64,000 nucleotides of DNA from Oceanobacter sp. (GTDB taxonomy: Bacteria; Pseudomonadota; Gammaproteobacteria; Pseudomonadales; Oceanobacteraceae). The notes under the pieces are model-generated. The model made no database searches and was not told the DNA's origin. It worked only from the letters and a program-made list of their open reading frames with translations. Position numbers and translations under genes: made by a program. The stretch covers positions 1 to 64,000 of the forward strand of contig NVWL01000014.1 in assembly GCA_002733645.1 (NCBI GenBank). Direction: 5' to 3'. Shown one piece after another: positions 17,802 to 25,849 of this stretch. Positions within the stretch are counted from its first letter, which is position 1, and each line of letters begins with the position of its first letter.

Positions 17802-18254
17802 ATGAGCCAAAAAGAATCGTTGAGTCGTATTAGCATCTCATTGCCGGAATCTTTATTGGAGGGGCTGGATGATATGGTGGCACGACGAGGATTCGATAGC
17901 CGCTCCCAGGCGATTTGTGACATGGTTAATCGCGATATTAACGATCACAAATCGCAATCGGGCAGGGACGTTATGACGGGTACGCTGAATTTGGTTTATA
18001 ACCACTCAACCCCAGGTTTGCATAAAAAACTCTATGACCTTCAATACAAATACATTGATGAAGTCATCAGCAATTTAAGTGTGAACCTTACCGACACCAA
18101 CACCATGGCGGTGTTGGTGGTTCAGGGGCCTGCGGATAAGTTACGGACGATTGCCGATCAGATGATCAGCTTACGCGGAGTGGCGCACGGTAAATTGTTG
18201 TTGAATTCCTACAACATTCCGCCAATTCATCCGTTTACCCGGCCAGAGGGGTAA
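17802..18254 (+). CDS. NikR-fold ribbon-helix-helix regulator lacking nickel ligands
   Basis: Transcription factor of 150 residues with the NikR layout: N-terminal ribbon-helix-helix (SRISISLPESLLEGLDDMVARRG-x-x-SRSQAICD) and a C-terminal ACT-like regulatory domain. Aligned without gaps to E. coli NikR around LHVHINHDDCLEIAVLKG, all four nickel ligands differ: His76 is Tyr82, His87 is Ser93, His89 is Asn95 and Cys95 is Thr101. It should therefore not sense nickel through the known site. As the last gene of the transporter operon, 37 bp after glnT, it probably regulates this locus in response to another signal. Confidence 0.82.
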   Translation: MSQKESLSRISISLPESLLEGLDDMVARRGFDSRSQAICDMVNRDINDHKSQSGRDVMTGTLNLVYNHSTPGLHKKLYDLQYKYIDEVISNLSVNLTDTNTMAVLVVQGPADKLRTIADQMISLRGVAHGKLLLNSYNIPPIHPFTRPEG

Positions 18255-18265
18255 TGGGTACATGG

Positions 18266-19162
18266 CTAGGCTTTTCGTGTAATTAACCACTGACGCACCG
18301 CCGACCATCGATTTACGATCAGTGCTAAGAAGATCAATCCACAGCCAAACACTTGGCTAATTTCCATGCGCTCTCCAAACCAGAGGGCCGCAAACGTGGC
18401 GGTCCAGACGGGTTCAATGATCATAATCACGGCCGCGTGGCTTGGTGTCGTCATCCCTTGGGCGTAGGTTTGAATAAAGAAGCGAGCGGCCGTGCCAACA
18501 GTCACGCTTAATAAAAGCCATAACCACATGTCGCCGGTCCACACACTGGGCCAAGTCTCGACACCTGCTGATATCACTAACGCAACGATGCCTACCAAGG
18601 ATAATTGAATCGCACTTAAAGCAAGAGCTGGGATATGACAAGCCGCGCGGCCATTCAAAATAAAGGTCAGTGATAATAATAAGGCCGAGATAAAGAATAA
18701 TACTTGGCTAAGTTCCGGCCTGAAGCCATGTTGCAGGGACAGCAACGCAAGACCGGAAAACGCCAATGCTTGTGCAATCCAACTGGCTCGGCTAATGCGA
18801 TCTCGGAAGAACAGCCAACTAATGAGTGGCACTAAAACCACAGCCAGGCTGGTAATAAACGAGCCTTCACCGAGGTGTGTGGCGTTAAATAGCCCCATGA
18901 TCCAAGTACTCATGGCCACACCAAACAATAAGCCAACGGCGGTGGATGCTTTCCACTGGCTGGCGTTGATTGTGCGGAGGGCTTTATAGCCCGGAATCGC
19001 CAGTAATAATCCCGCCATCAAGAACCGTACGCCAATAAATAACAGCGGCGGAAAGCCATTCAACGCTTCTTTCGAAAACATCCAGCTAATGGCTGCCAAT
19101 ACAGTCACTAAGAGCAGCAGCATGTCCGCTTTGAAGAGGTTGGGCGAAGTTGAATTAGACAA
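18266..19162 (-). CDS. EamA/DMT-family transporter
   Basis: Ten-helix inner-membrane exporter of the drug/metabolite transporter superfamily, 298 residues, with two EamA halves (about 8-140 and 150-285). Typical features are LLFIGVRFLMAGLLL in the first half and MIIEPVWTATFAALWFGERM in the second. It converges with the NikR-like gene and is transcribed alone. The start used is TTG (19162); ATG at 19123 (MLLLLVTVLA) is a credible alternative and no strong ribosome binding site decides. Substrate unknown. Confidence 0.85.
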   Translation of the reverse strand: MSNSTSPNLFKADMLLLLVTVLAAISWMFSKEALNGFPPLLFIGVRFLMAGLLLAIPGYKALRTINASQWKASTAVGLLFGVAMSTWIMGLFNATHLGEGSFITSLAVVLVPLISWLFFRDRISRASWIAQALAFSGLALLSLQHGFRPELSQVLFFISALLLSLTFILNGRAACHIPALALSAIQLSLVGIVALVISAGVETWPSVWTGDMWLWLLLSVTVGTAARFFIQTYAQGMTTPSHAAVIMIIEPVWTATFAALWFGERMEISQVFGCGLIFLALIVNRWSAVRQWLITRKA

Positions 19163-19322
19163 AACAAGAGACCAGAGATATCGGAAGGCGCGCAGTGTTT
19201 CATAATGAACAAGTCATCACCAGATTCTAAAGTGCCAAATCTGCGCACATAATTGAGTGGTTGGCTTTCGATTCATCAATTTGCTGCTATCTTTTCTAAC
19301 AGGCCACTTTGGTAATACGACT

Positions 19323-20879
19323 ATGCGCAGCAATTTACCCATCACAAACAAAGAATATACCTACAGTGCGGATCAAAAGCTGATTTCAGCTACTGACCTC
19401 AAAGGTAAAATTACTCACTGCAACGATGCCTTTGTCGAAGTGAGTGGGTATTCGCGGGAAGAGCTAATTGGCCAGCCGCATAATCTGATTCGTCACCCGG
19501 ATATGCCATCACATGCGTTTGAATCGATGTGGCAACACCTTAAGCAGGGGAAGGCGTGGATGGGCATGGTCAAAAACCGCTGCAAAAACGGGGATCATTA
19601 CTGGGTTAGTGCGTATGTAACCCCCGTGTTCACCAACGGCCAGCTTATTGGTTACGAATCGGTCAGAACACTGCCATCACGAGACCTTATCCGCCGTGCT
19701 GAGCAGTACTATCAAGAAATAAATTCTGGAAAAATAAACCAAAAGAAACAAGCCAAAAAAGTCGCTGAGGCCTTAGGCTGGGGGTTACCGGTGATATTAG
19801 GGGCAATCATTGGTGTATTGACCAACAGTACTCTTGATTCAGTATTAGGTGGGTTAGCTGGTATCAGCATTACGTTTGGTATTCAGCTGTATCGCCGAAG
19901 CCAGCGCTTGAAAGAACTCGAAAAAAGTTACGCGGATGTCTTTCATGATTCAACCGCCGCGGCTATTTACCACGGTCATGCAGGCCCATATGGGCAGGCG
20001 GCAATGGCGGTTACAGGCATGGCGGCGCGTATTGATTGCATCTTAACGCGGATGATGGATTCCAGTGCATCGGTGGTAAAAACCAGTCATCACGGTATGG
20101 GTTTAGCCAATGATGCATTCAATGAAATTCAAAAGCAGGGCGAAGAAAGCTCAAGCTTAGTGCGTGCAATGGGAGATATCTCTGTCGCTACCTCTGAAAT
20201 TGTGACTTACATTCGTGACACCACTAATAACACCCGTGATGTGAAGCAAAAAATCATGGCAGGTACAGAATTAGCGTCAGAAACTCAAAAGTCGATCTCA
20301 TCACTGAGTGAAATTTCAGAACAGGTGGCCGGTACAATACGTGCTATCTCAGAACAAACAGAGCGCATATCTCAGGCTGCTCAAGTCATCGAAGACATCG
20401 CAGAGCAAACTAACTTACTGGCCTTAAATGCGGCGATTGAAGCTGCACGGGCGGGCGAGCAAGGTCGAGGCTTTGCAGTTGTCGCCGACGAGGTACGTAA
20501 TTTAGCGCAACGTACTCAAGAAACGACAGGTAACATTCACAGCGCGATGGCAGAATTATCATCTAAGGTCACCGCGGCCGAACACGTGTCTGAACGAGGA
20601 AGTTCATCCGCTCAAAACGGCATGTCTCAGGTGAATGATATGGATAATATGTTTGGCGAAATCTTGGTCGCTATGGAAGGTATCGCCTCTATGTCTGGCT
20701 CAATGGCGTCGGCAGCGGAACGGCAGGCGGGGTTAACGTCCGAAATGGAACAAAAGACCGAAACGATCTCATCGTTAGCAAATGCGTCCATGAGTCGCTC
20801 GAAAGATGCAGCGGATAGCATCCGCCACATTTTAGAATTTTCGACTGAAATGAATGATTTAGTGAAGCGCTTTCGATAG
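19323..20879 (+). CDS. aer: Aer-like PAS-containing energy-taxis receptor
   Basis: Methyl-accepting-type receptor of 518 residues. The N-terminal PAS domain (about 10-120) has the Aer signature [32 protein letters not shown] and [12 protein letters not shown], which in E. coli binds FAD and senses redox state. A hydrophobic hairpin (about 155-190) anchors it to the inner membrane. The C-terminal signalling domain contains [34 protein letters not shown]. The ATG at 19323 matches the E. coli Aer start; the frame is open further upstream. It would feed the flagellar Che system about 40 kb away in this window. No C-terminal CheR-binding pentapeptide is present. Confidence 0.9.
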   Translation: MRSNLPITNKEYTYSADQKLISATDLKGKITHCNDAFVEVSGYSREELIGQPHNLIRHPDMPSHAFESMWQHLKQGKAWMGMVKNRCKNGDHYWVSAYVTPVFTNGQLIGYESVRTLPSRDLIRRAEQYYQEINSGKINQKKQAKKVAEALGWGLPVILGAIIGVLTNSTLDSVLGGLAGISITFGIQLYRRSQRLKELEKSYADVFHDSTAAAIYHGHAGPYGQAAMAVTGMAARIDCILTRMMDSSASVVKTSHHGMGLANDAFNEIQKQGEESSSLVRAMGDISVATSEIVTYIRDTTNNTRDVKQKIMAGTELASETQKSISSLSEISEQVAGTIRAISEQTERISQAAQVIEDIAEQTNLLALNAAIEAARAGEQGRGFAVVADEVRNLAQRTQETTGNIHSAMAELSSKVTAAEHVSERGSSSAQNGMSQVNDMDNMFGEILVAMEGIASMSGSMASAAERQAGLTSEMEQKTETISSLANASMSRSKDAADSIRHILEFSTEMNDLVKRFR

Positions 20880-20888
20880 CGCTTCACT
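20861..20888. terminator. strong hairpin between convergent aer and gcvR-like genes
   Basis: AGTGAAGCGCT-TTCGAT-AGCGCTTCACT: a perfect 11-bp stem that includes the aer stop codon and lies 18 bp from the convergent gene's stop. It would form on either transcript. There is no long T-run on either side, so bidirectional termination is plausible but not certain. Confidence 0.5.
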
Positions 20889-20905
20889 GCAAGGGCTAGC
20901 TGGTG

Positions 20906-21424
20906 CTATTTTGACGACGTGATTTCAACCATTAGGTCATCAGACAGAGCTTCTAGCGCATCGCTAATATCATCATCGGCCAGACCTTCCGGGACGCTGA
21001 TCAGGGCTTCACTTCGAAACAAAGGTACCGCTGACATTTCGGCTGGGTTGCAGCTGGTCGAAAGTTCCAACACGTTCACACCAATGCGCGCGAGTGCCTG
21101 AGATACCTCCTTCACAATACCTGGCCGGTCATTACCTACGACACTAAGATTTAAGCTGTGATTTGCGGCGGTGTCGTCGTGTGCTCCAGGCGTTTCAACA
21201 CGCACCAGCAGGCCTTTACTGTCTAGTGCCGACAGCGCAGAAACAAGGTGGTTGGAGTTTTCTTCCGGAATGCTGATACGCAAAATCCCCGCGAACTTAC
21301 CTGCCATCTGAGCCATACGGCTCTCCAGCCAGTTACCGTTGTGGTCAGTAATCGTCGCTGCGAGCTTTTCTACGATGCCGGGTTTGTCATCAGCAATGAC
21401 GGTTAACACCAGAAAGATCGACAT
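20906..21424 (-). CDS. GcvR-like tandem ACT-domain regulator
   Basis: Protein of 172 residues with two ACT domains. The first (about 4-85) opens FLVLTVIADDKPGIVEKLAATITDHNGNWLESRMAQM, and the second (about 92-168) has LNLSVVGNDRPGIVKEVSQALARIGVNVLELSTSC. This matches the glycine cleavage repressor GcvR, which acts by binding GcvA rather than DNA. The ATG at 21424 has AAGGAT upstream. Amino-acid sensing also fits the divergent homoserine dehydrogenase gene. No gcv genes are in the window, so the target is uncertain. Confidence 0.82.
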   Translation of the reverse strand: MSIFLVLTVIADDKPGIVEKLAATITDHNGNWLESRMAQMAGKFAGILRISIPEENSNHLVSALSALDSKGLLVRVETPGAHDDTAANHSLNLSVVGNDRPGIVKEVSQALARIGVNVLELSTSCNPAEMSAVPLFRSEALISVPEGLADDDISDALEALSDDLMVEITSSK

Positions 21425-21738
21425 ATTGTATCCTTAATTATTGTTTTTAATCGTTCAAGCACAGTTGGGATAAAACGTTATCACAGGCCACGCTGCCTTC
21501 CTACTTCCCTTCCTATCTAGACGTATTCAAATAATTGCCTGAATGGGATTTAGTCCCGTTCTGAATATGATACATTTAAGCCCAAATTCCAAAGGCTCAA
21601 CATCTTGCAGAAAACAGCTGCCTGAGTTGATGAACTTTTGACCAATCATAGCCATTGTTATAGCCCTTCGTAATTATGTTGCCGAATAGCGGTTGAGAAC
21701 ACGTAATTAGGTGAAGTGAGCATAGAGGAGAGACGATC
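21425..21738. promoter_or_regulatory. divergent gcvR-like/hom intergenic region
   Basis: 314 bp without a gene. It contains an imperfect hairpin GAATGGGAT...GTCCCGTTC (21541-21561) and a TATGAT -10-like box nearby, which could serve hom. No leader peptide rich in Thr or Ile codons was recognised, so thr-type attenuation is not supported. Confidence 0.4.
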
Positions 21739-23037
21739 TTGAAACCGGTAAGAGTAGGTATCTGTGGTTTAGGTACAGTGGGTGGCGGCACCTTCAACGT
21801 GCTTACAAATAATGCAAAAGAGATATCCCGCCGCGCCGGTCGTGAGATCATCATTGAGCAGGTTACACAGCGTCGTCCTAACCCTGCGATTGAGTTAGGG
21901 GATGTGAAAACGACGAAAGACGTGTTTGATGTGGTAAATAACCCGGATATCGACATCATCGTCGAGTTGATTGGTGGTTACACCATCGCCAAAGAAGTCG
22001 TTATGACGGCCATCAACAATGGCAAGCACGTGGTGACTGCGAACAAAGCACTGATCGCGGTATACGGTTCAGAGATTTTTGCCGCGGCGGAAGAAAAAGG
22101 CGTTTCCGTGATGTATGAAGCGGCCGTTGCTGGTGGCATTCCAATTATCAAAGCCATTCGTGAAGGCTTAGCCGCTAACCGCATTAACTGGCTGGCTGGC
22201 ATCATCAATGGCACCGGAAACTTCATCCTGACTGAAATGCGTGATAAAGGTCGTGCATTTGATGATGTACTGGCTGAAGCACAGGCGCTTGGCTACGCTG
22301 AAGCCGATCCAACGTTTGACGTTGAAGGCATTGATGCGGCACACAAGCTGACGATTCTGTCGTCGATTGCGTACGGTATCCCGTTGCAGTTTGAACACTG
22401 TTACACAGAGGGCATCAGCAAGGTATCACCGCAGGATGTCGAGTTTGCAGAAGAGCTAGGCTACCGCATCAAGCACTTGGGCGTGAGCCGTCGTACCGAC
22501 AAAGGTATCGATCTGCGCGTTCATCCAACACTGATTCCAGAAAGCCGTACCATTGCTAAAGTTGACGGCGTATTAAACGCAGTAACCGTGAATGGCGACG
22601 CAGTTGGCGATACGCTTTACGTTGGCGCAGGTGCTGGTGCAGGTCCAACGGCCTCAGCGGTTGTGGCAGACGTGATTGATTTGGCTCGTACATTTGATGC
22701 GCCAGCCTCTGCCAGCGTAAATCACCTAGCGTTCGACACCATTGATGACGTTCGAGTATTGCCTATTGAGCAAATCGAAACGGCGTACTACTTACGCATC
22801 CAAGTACAAGATCGCAAAGGTGTATTAGCAAGCATTGCCACCATCTTGAGCAACGCAGACATCAATATCGAAGCCTTGATTCAAAAAGAACCGCGTATGG
22901 AAAATGACCTTGCTCAGATCATTATTCTTACGCACCTGATTGAAGAGTCCATTATGGATAAATCAATCGAAGCGATTGAAGCGCTGGATAGTACACACGG
23001 TAAAGTCACTCGTATCCGTGTTGAGCAGCTGGATTGA
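21739..23037 (+). CDS. hom: homoserine dehydrogenase
   Basis: NAD(P)-dependent reduction of aspartate semialdehyde to homoserine, the branch to threonine and methionine. The 432-residue enzyme has VGICGLGTVGGGTFNVL (Rossmann), ELIGGYTIAKEVVMTAINNGKHVVTANKAL, the GIINGTGNFILTEM catalytic block, and AEADPTFDVEGIDAAHKLTILSSIAYG with active-site Lys/Asp. A C-terminal ACT domain starts near residue 345 (YYLRIQVQDRKGVLASIATIL) for threonine feedback. It is the monofunctional form with no aspartokinase fused. Start is TTG with GAGGAGAG seven bases upstream, fitting the conserved MKPVRVGICGLG opening. thrC, its usual partner, does not follow. Confidence 0.95.
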   Translation: MKPVRVGICGLGTVGGGTFNVLTNNAKEISRRAGREIIIEQVTQRRPNPAIELGDVKTTKDVFDVVNNPDIDIIVELIGGYTIAKEVVMTAINNGKHVVTANKALIAVYGSEIFAAAEEKGVSVMYEAAVAGGIPIIKAIREGLAANRINWLAGIINGTGNFILTEMRDKGRAFDDVLAEAQALGYAEADPTFDVEGIDAAHKLTILSSIAYGIPLQFEHCYTEGISKVSPQDVEFAEELGYRIKHLGVSRRTDKGIDLRVHPTLIPESRTIAKVDGVLNAVTVNGDAVGDTLYVGAGAGAGPTASAVVADVIDLARTFDAPASASVNHLAFDTIDDVRVLPIEQIETAYYLRIQVQDRKGVLASIATILSNADINIEALIQKEPRMENDLAQIIILTHLIEESIMDKSIEAIEALDSTHGKVTRIRVEQLD

Positions 23038-23061
23038 TAGCGCAGTGAGTCACTGTAGAAG

Positions 23062-23086
23062 AAGGAGCCGCAAGGCTCCTTTTTTG
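23062..23086 (+). terminator. rho-independent terminator of hom
   Basis: AGGAGCC-GCAA-GGCTCCT stem (7 bp, GCAA tetraloop) followed directly by five T, 25 bp after the hom stop codon. It also explains why hom stands apart from the next gene. Confidence 0.93.
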
Positions 23087-23256
23087 TGACTGTTGTTTTG
23101 TACCGTTATTGAGTAGCTCATTCCATAGCCGCCAATAGAATATAGCCGCAAATAGGACAAATATGTCGTATTTTAACAGTGCTGTATTCGCTCTATTGAA
23201 GGCCTATGCAAAGAGGATTATTGTTTTCTCTTTCAAAATAGAAGAAAGGATTTCTC

Positions 23257-23985
23257 ATGTCTGCACATGCCATCATCGTTTTATGTCCAACCCGCCCAGA
23301 TCTACTTGGTCAGCCTTTACTCGGCCATGTGGCGTGGGGGTTTCAACTGCCCAACAACGAGTGGATCATTGGTGCTGTTGAAGGCGATGGTTGGCCTCGC
23401 GGTAATCGTTTTAACGGCTTTTGGTCTCGTAAAGTGCCTAGTTTTAATGCGGCATTACAGCACTTTGCCAATATGAAATACGAGGATGCGGAATACAATC
23501 AGTTTAAATTGCTGACGGTAACGCACAATGTATTCCCTGATCCCGATGCGGCAATGAGCGTAATGAAGTGGGTGAGCGGCCAGAAGTACGAACTGTTTGG
23601 GCGTAATTGCATGAACTCCGCCTACGACATTCTTCGTGCCTTCTCTCGTGGCGGAAACTTTAATAGCCGTACTATGCCATCACCTGATACCAACTGGATT
23701 CCAAATGGTTGGTATAACGCCATTGCAGTTTCTAACGCTGATCACCGTTGGCTGCCTGCATCGAGACAAACCATTCATCACTTCGATACCGAAACTGAAG
23801 TCGACGCACTTGCAGACGTTGCTGAACACCAGCCTGATTGGCGTGACCCGTCTTCAGATAACTATTTGCCCATTGATGCCGAAGCCACTGAGAAAGCAGA
23901 GAAGCCCGAGATCTCCGTTGATTTACCTTCGTTGTCTTTAGAGGAGTTTGAAAAGCAAGGTACCACGGAGTCAGACCCAATTTAA
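23257..23985 (+). CDS. putative permuted papain-fold (NlpC/P60-like) protein
   Basis: Unassigned 242-residue protein without signal peptide or membrane segment. Two blocks suggest a circularly permuted papain-like hydrolase of the LRAT/YiiX type: an early GHVAWGFQLPNNEWIIGAVEGD (candidate His near residue 24) and a later FGRNCMNSAYDILRAF (candidate Cys near 119). The His-before-Cys order is the permuted arrangement. The last 70 residues are acidic and probably disordered. The ATG at 23257 has AAAGGA eight bases before it. It follows the hom terminator and is monocistronic. The fold assignment is by eye and uncertain. Confidence 0.6.
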   Translation: MSAHAIIVLCPTRPDLLGQPLLGHVAWGFQLPNNEWIIGAVEGDGWPRGNRFNGFWSRKVPSFNAALQHFANMKYEDAEYNQFKLLTVTHNVFPDPDAAMSVMKWVSGQKYELFGRNCMNSAYDILRAFSRGGNFNSRTMPSPDTNWIPNGWYNAIAVSNADHRWLPASRQTIHHFDTETEVDALADVAEHQPDWRDPSSDNYLPIDAEATEKAEKPEISVDLPSLSLEEFEKQGTTESDPI

Positions 23986-24099
23986 TATCAATTAAAGAAA
24001 TACACTGCTCGGTTACTATAGATTCTATGAATGTGATTTTGATTTAGGTATCATGCCGCTTTGGTCAGCACCTCAGTTGAAAAGGGTACGAGAGCGTTT

Positions 24100-25035
24100 A
24101 TGAATTTAGATCGCATTGATATGAACCTGCTAGTGTACCTTGATGTGCTGCTGCGCGAAGGCAGTGTGACTAAAGCTGCTCAGCAACTAGGGATTACCCA
24201 ACCGGCGATGAGTAACGGTTTGCGCCGTTTACGTGATTTATTTGGCGATCCTTTACTTGTGCGAACTTCAGAAGGCATGACGCCGACCGAGCGCGCGCAA
24301 GAACTACAGCCAGTTATTCGCAAAGCGCTGGGCGAGCTTGAAATGGCGTTACAGCCGTTGGAAGAGTTCGAGGCAATCAACAGCCATCGTGTATTTCGTA
24401 TCATGGTCAGTGATTATGCAGAATCGACCTTGGTACCTGAATTGGTTAAACGTCTGCGCAGTGATGCGCCGGATGTTATTTTGGATGTACTGACTCCCTC
24501 AGACGTGACCTTTAAAGATGTTGAAGCCGGTAAGGTTGATATGGCTATAAACCGCTTTGACGAAATGCCGCAGTCCTTCCATCAAATGACACTCTGGCAA
24601 GATGATTTTGTGTGCTTGGTGAATCCTGACCACCCGTCATCAGGAACCTTTGATCTCAATGCATACTTAATGAGCAAACATATTTGGGTAAGTAAAACCG
24701 GTATGGGAGCGGGGGTTGGTATTGATCCGGAGAAAGTCGTGCGTTTAGGCTGGGTCGATAATGCGTTGTCAAAGCTAGGGCAAAAGCGAAAAATCTCGGT
24801 GTTTACACGCCACTATCAAATGCCTGCGTTACTCGCGTTAAATAATGATTTAGTGGCGACACTACCGCGCAAAGTGGCAGACATGCAGGCAGAGTCTGCA
24901 TCGTTGTTAGTGAAAGAACCGCCATTTCCTATTCCTCCGTTTGAATTGAAAATGGCTTGGTCACCCTTGCTCCAGCATCACCAAGCGCATCGCTGGTTGC
25001 GTCGTACGATTGTGGACGTGGCTCAGAATTGTTGA
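24100..25035 (+). CDS. LysR-family transcriptional regulator
   Basis: DNA-binding regulator of 311 residues. The N-terminal winged helix (LDRIDMNLLVYLDVLLREGSVTKAAQQLGITQPAMSNGLRRLRDLFGDPLLVRTSEGMTPT, shown in part here) begins at the ATG at 24100. The effector domain spans about 95-305. The MNLL and PAMSNGLRRLR forms resemble the NodD/PcpR/LinR side of the family rather than metabolic CysB-type members. No divergent target gene lies nearby, because the upstream neighbour is co-directional and the downstream region is a repeat element, so its regulon cannot be read from context. Confidence 0.88.
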   Translation: MNLDRIDMNLLVYLDVLLREGSVTKAAQQLGITQPAMSNGLRRLRDLFGDPLLVRTSEGMTPTERAQELQPVIRKALGELEMALQPLEEFEAINSHRVFRIMVSDYAESTLVPELVKRLRSDAPDVILDVLTPSDVTFKDVEAGKVDMAINRFDEMPQSFHQMTLWQDDFVCLVNPDHPSSGTFDLNAYLMSKHIWVSKTGMGAGVGIDPEKVVRLGWVDNALSKLGQKRKISVFTRHYQMPALLALNNDLVATLPRKVADMQAESASLLVKEPPFPIPPFELKMAWSPLLQHHQAHRWLRRTIVDVAQNC

Positions 25036-25106
25036 TTTTATAGCTAACCCCAAACTGCTTCATTTAATCGCGTTTCTATAAAGATTAGCTTTCAAACTAA
25101 GTTATT

Positions 25107-25676
25107 AAACTCAACTCCCTTTCGGGGCTCGGCTCCCGACCCCCGACCCCAAGGACAATACCATGATCGCTGGAATATCCCTTTCCAGATCAAATACCTG
25201 ATTTCCTATTTCATGTCCTTAGAATCTTTTGCTTTAAAAATAACACTGCTTGCTTTGAAATACGGCTGAGCGGTTTTTCTTTTAAACGGCATGCGTGCGG
25301 CGCCAGACAAAAAAGTCATTCTGCGGCCCTTAGAGCAAAACCTTGCCCCGGAGCGATGCAAATTTGTCACCTTGTTTGTCACTTTATGCCACTAGAGCCT
25401 TTTGCTTTGAAATACGGTTGAGCGGCTTTTCTTTTAATCGGCATGCGTGCGGCGCCAGACAACAAAGTTATTCTGCGGCCTTTAGAGCAAAACCTTGCCC
25501 CGGAGCGATGTAAAAAATGGATATTATAGAGGTCGCTCCGGGGCGGATTGTTTTGCGTGCCGCATAATGACTGCCGTTGGCTGGATGAAGCCGGATGCGC
25601 CGAGAAGAGAGGATAGTAAGGAGAAACCTCTCCTTGCATGGGGCCGGGGGCGAAGCCCCGAAAGGGAGCTGAGTTT
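25107..25676. mobile_element. non-coding 570-bp repeat element with inverted ends (MITE-like)
   Basis: The 814-bp gap between the LysR gene and fleS is mostly this element. Its ends are inverted copies: AAACTCAACTCCCTTTCGGG at 25107 and the complement of AAAGGGAGCTGAGTTT ending at 25676, about 31 bp with few mismatches. Inside are two 108-bp direct repeats (25251-25358 and 25403-25510, about 90% identical). An inverted copy of their GC-rich end, containing TCGCTCCGGGGCGGATTG, lies near 25530-25570. A degenerate piece of the repeat's left edge is at about 25218-25242. No transposase or credible coding frame is present. Termini and internal duplication suggest a MITE or a composite REP/BIME cluster. 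Confidence 0.68.
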
Positions 25677-25777
25677 TCAATAAATATGATTCAATAAAGA
25701 GTGACAGCAGTATGCACTGTCGGTCTTTTTGAATTGAATTCCGTCAAAACCTGTCTGACGGACAAAAGATGTGATGC

Positions 25778-25793
25778 AGGCACGCTAATTGCT
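25778..25793 (+). promoter_or_regulatory. sigma-54 promoter of fleSR
   Basis: AGGCACGCTAATTGCT matches the sigma-54 consensus (GGCACG-N4-TTGCT) except for the first T. It is 57 bp before fleS. Upstream, CCGTCA...TGACGG (25741-25761) could be an activator site. In Pseudomonas fleSR is a FleQ-activated sigma-54 unit, and this fits. Confidence 0.85.
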
Positions 25794-25849
25794 CAATACC
25801 TATCAATGACGGTTTTCCGCCAGTTTTTTGGTGGTTTGATGAGGTATTT

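Noticed and set aside
17802-18254. Canonical nickel regulator NikR
   Set aside because: All four nickel-binding positions are substituted and no nickel transport or urease genes are nearby.
25379-25683. Several 62-86 codon frames on both strands in the repeat region
   Set aside because: They run through duplicated and inverted non-coding repeats and have no ribosome binding sites or recognisable motifs.
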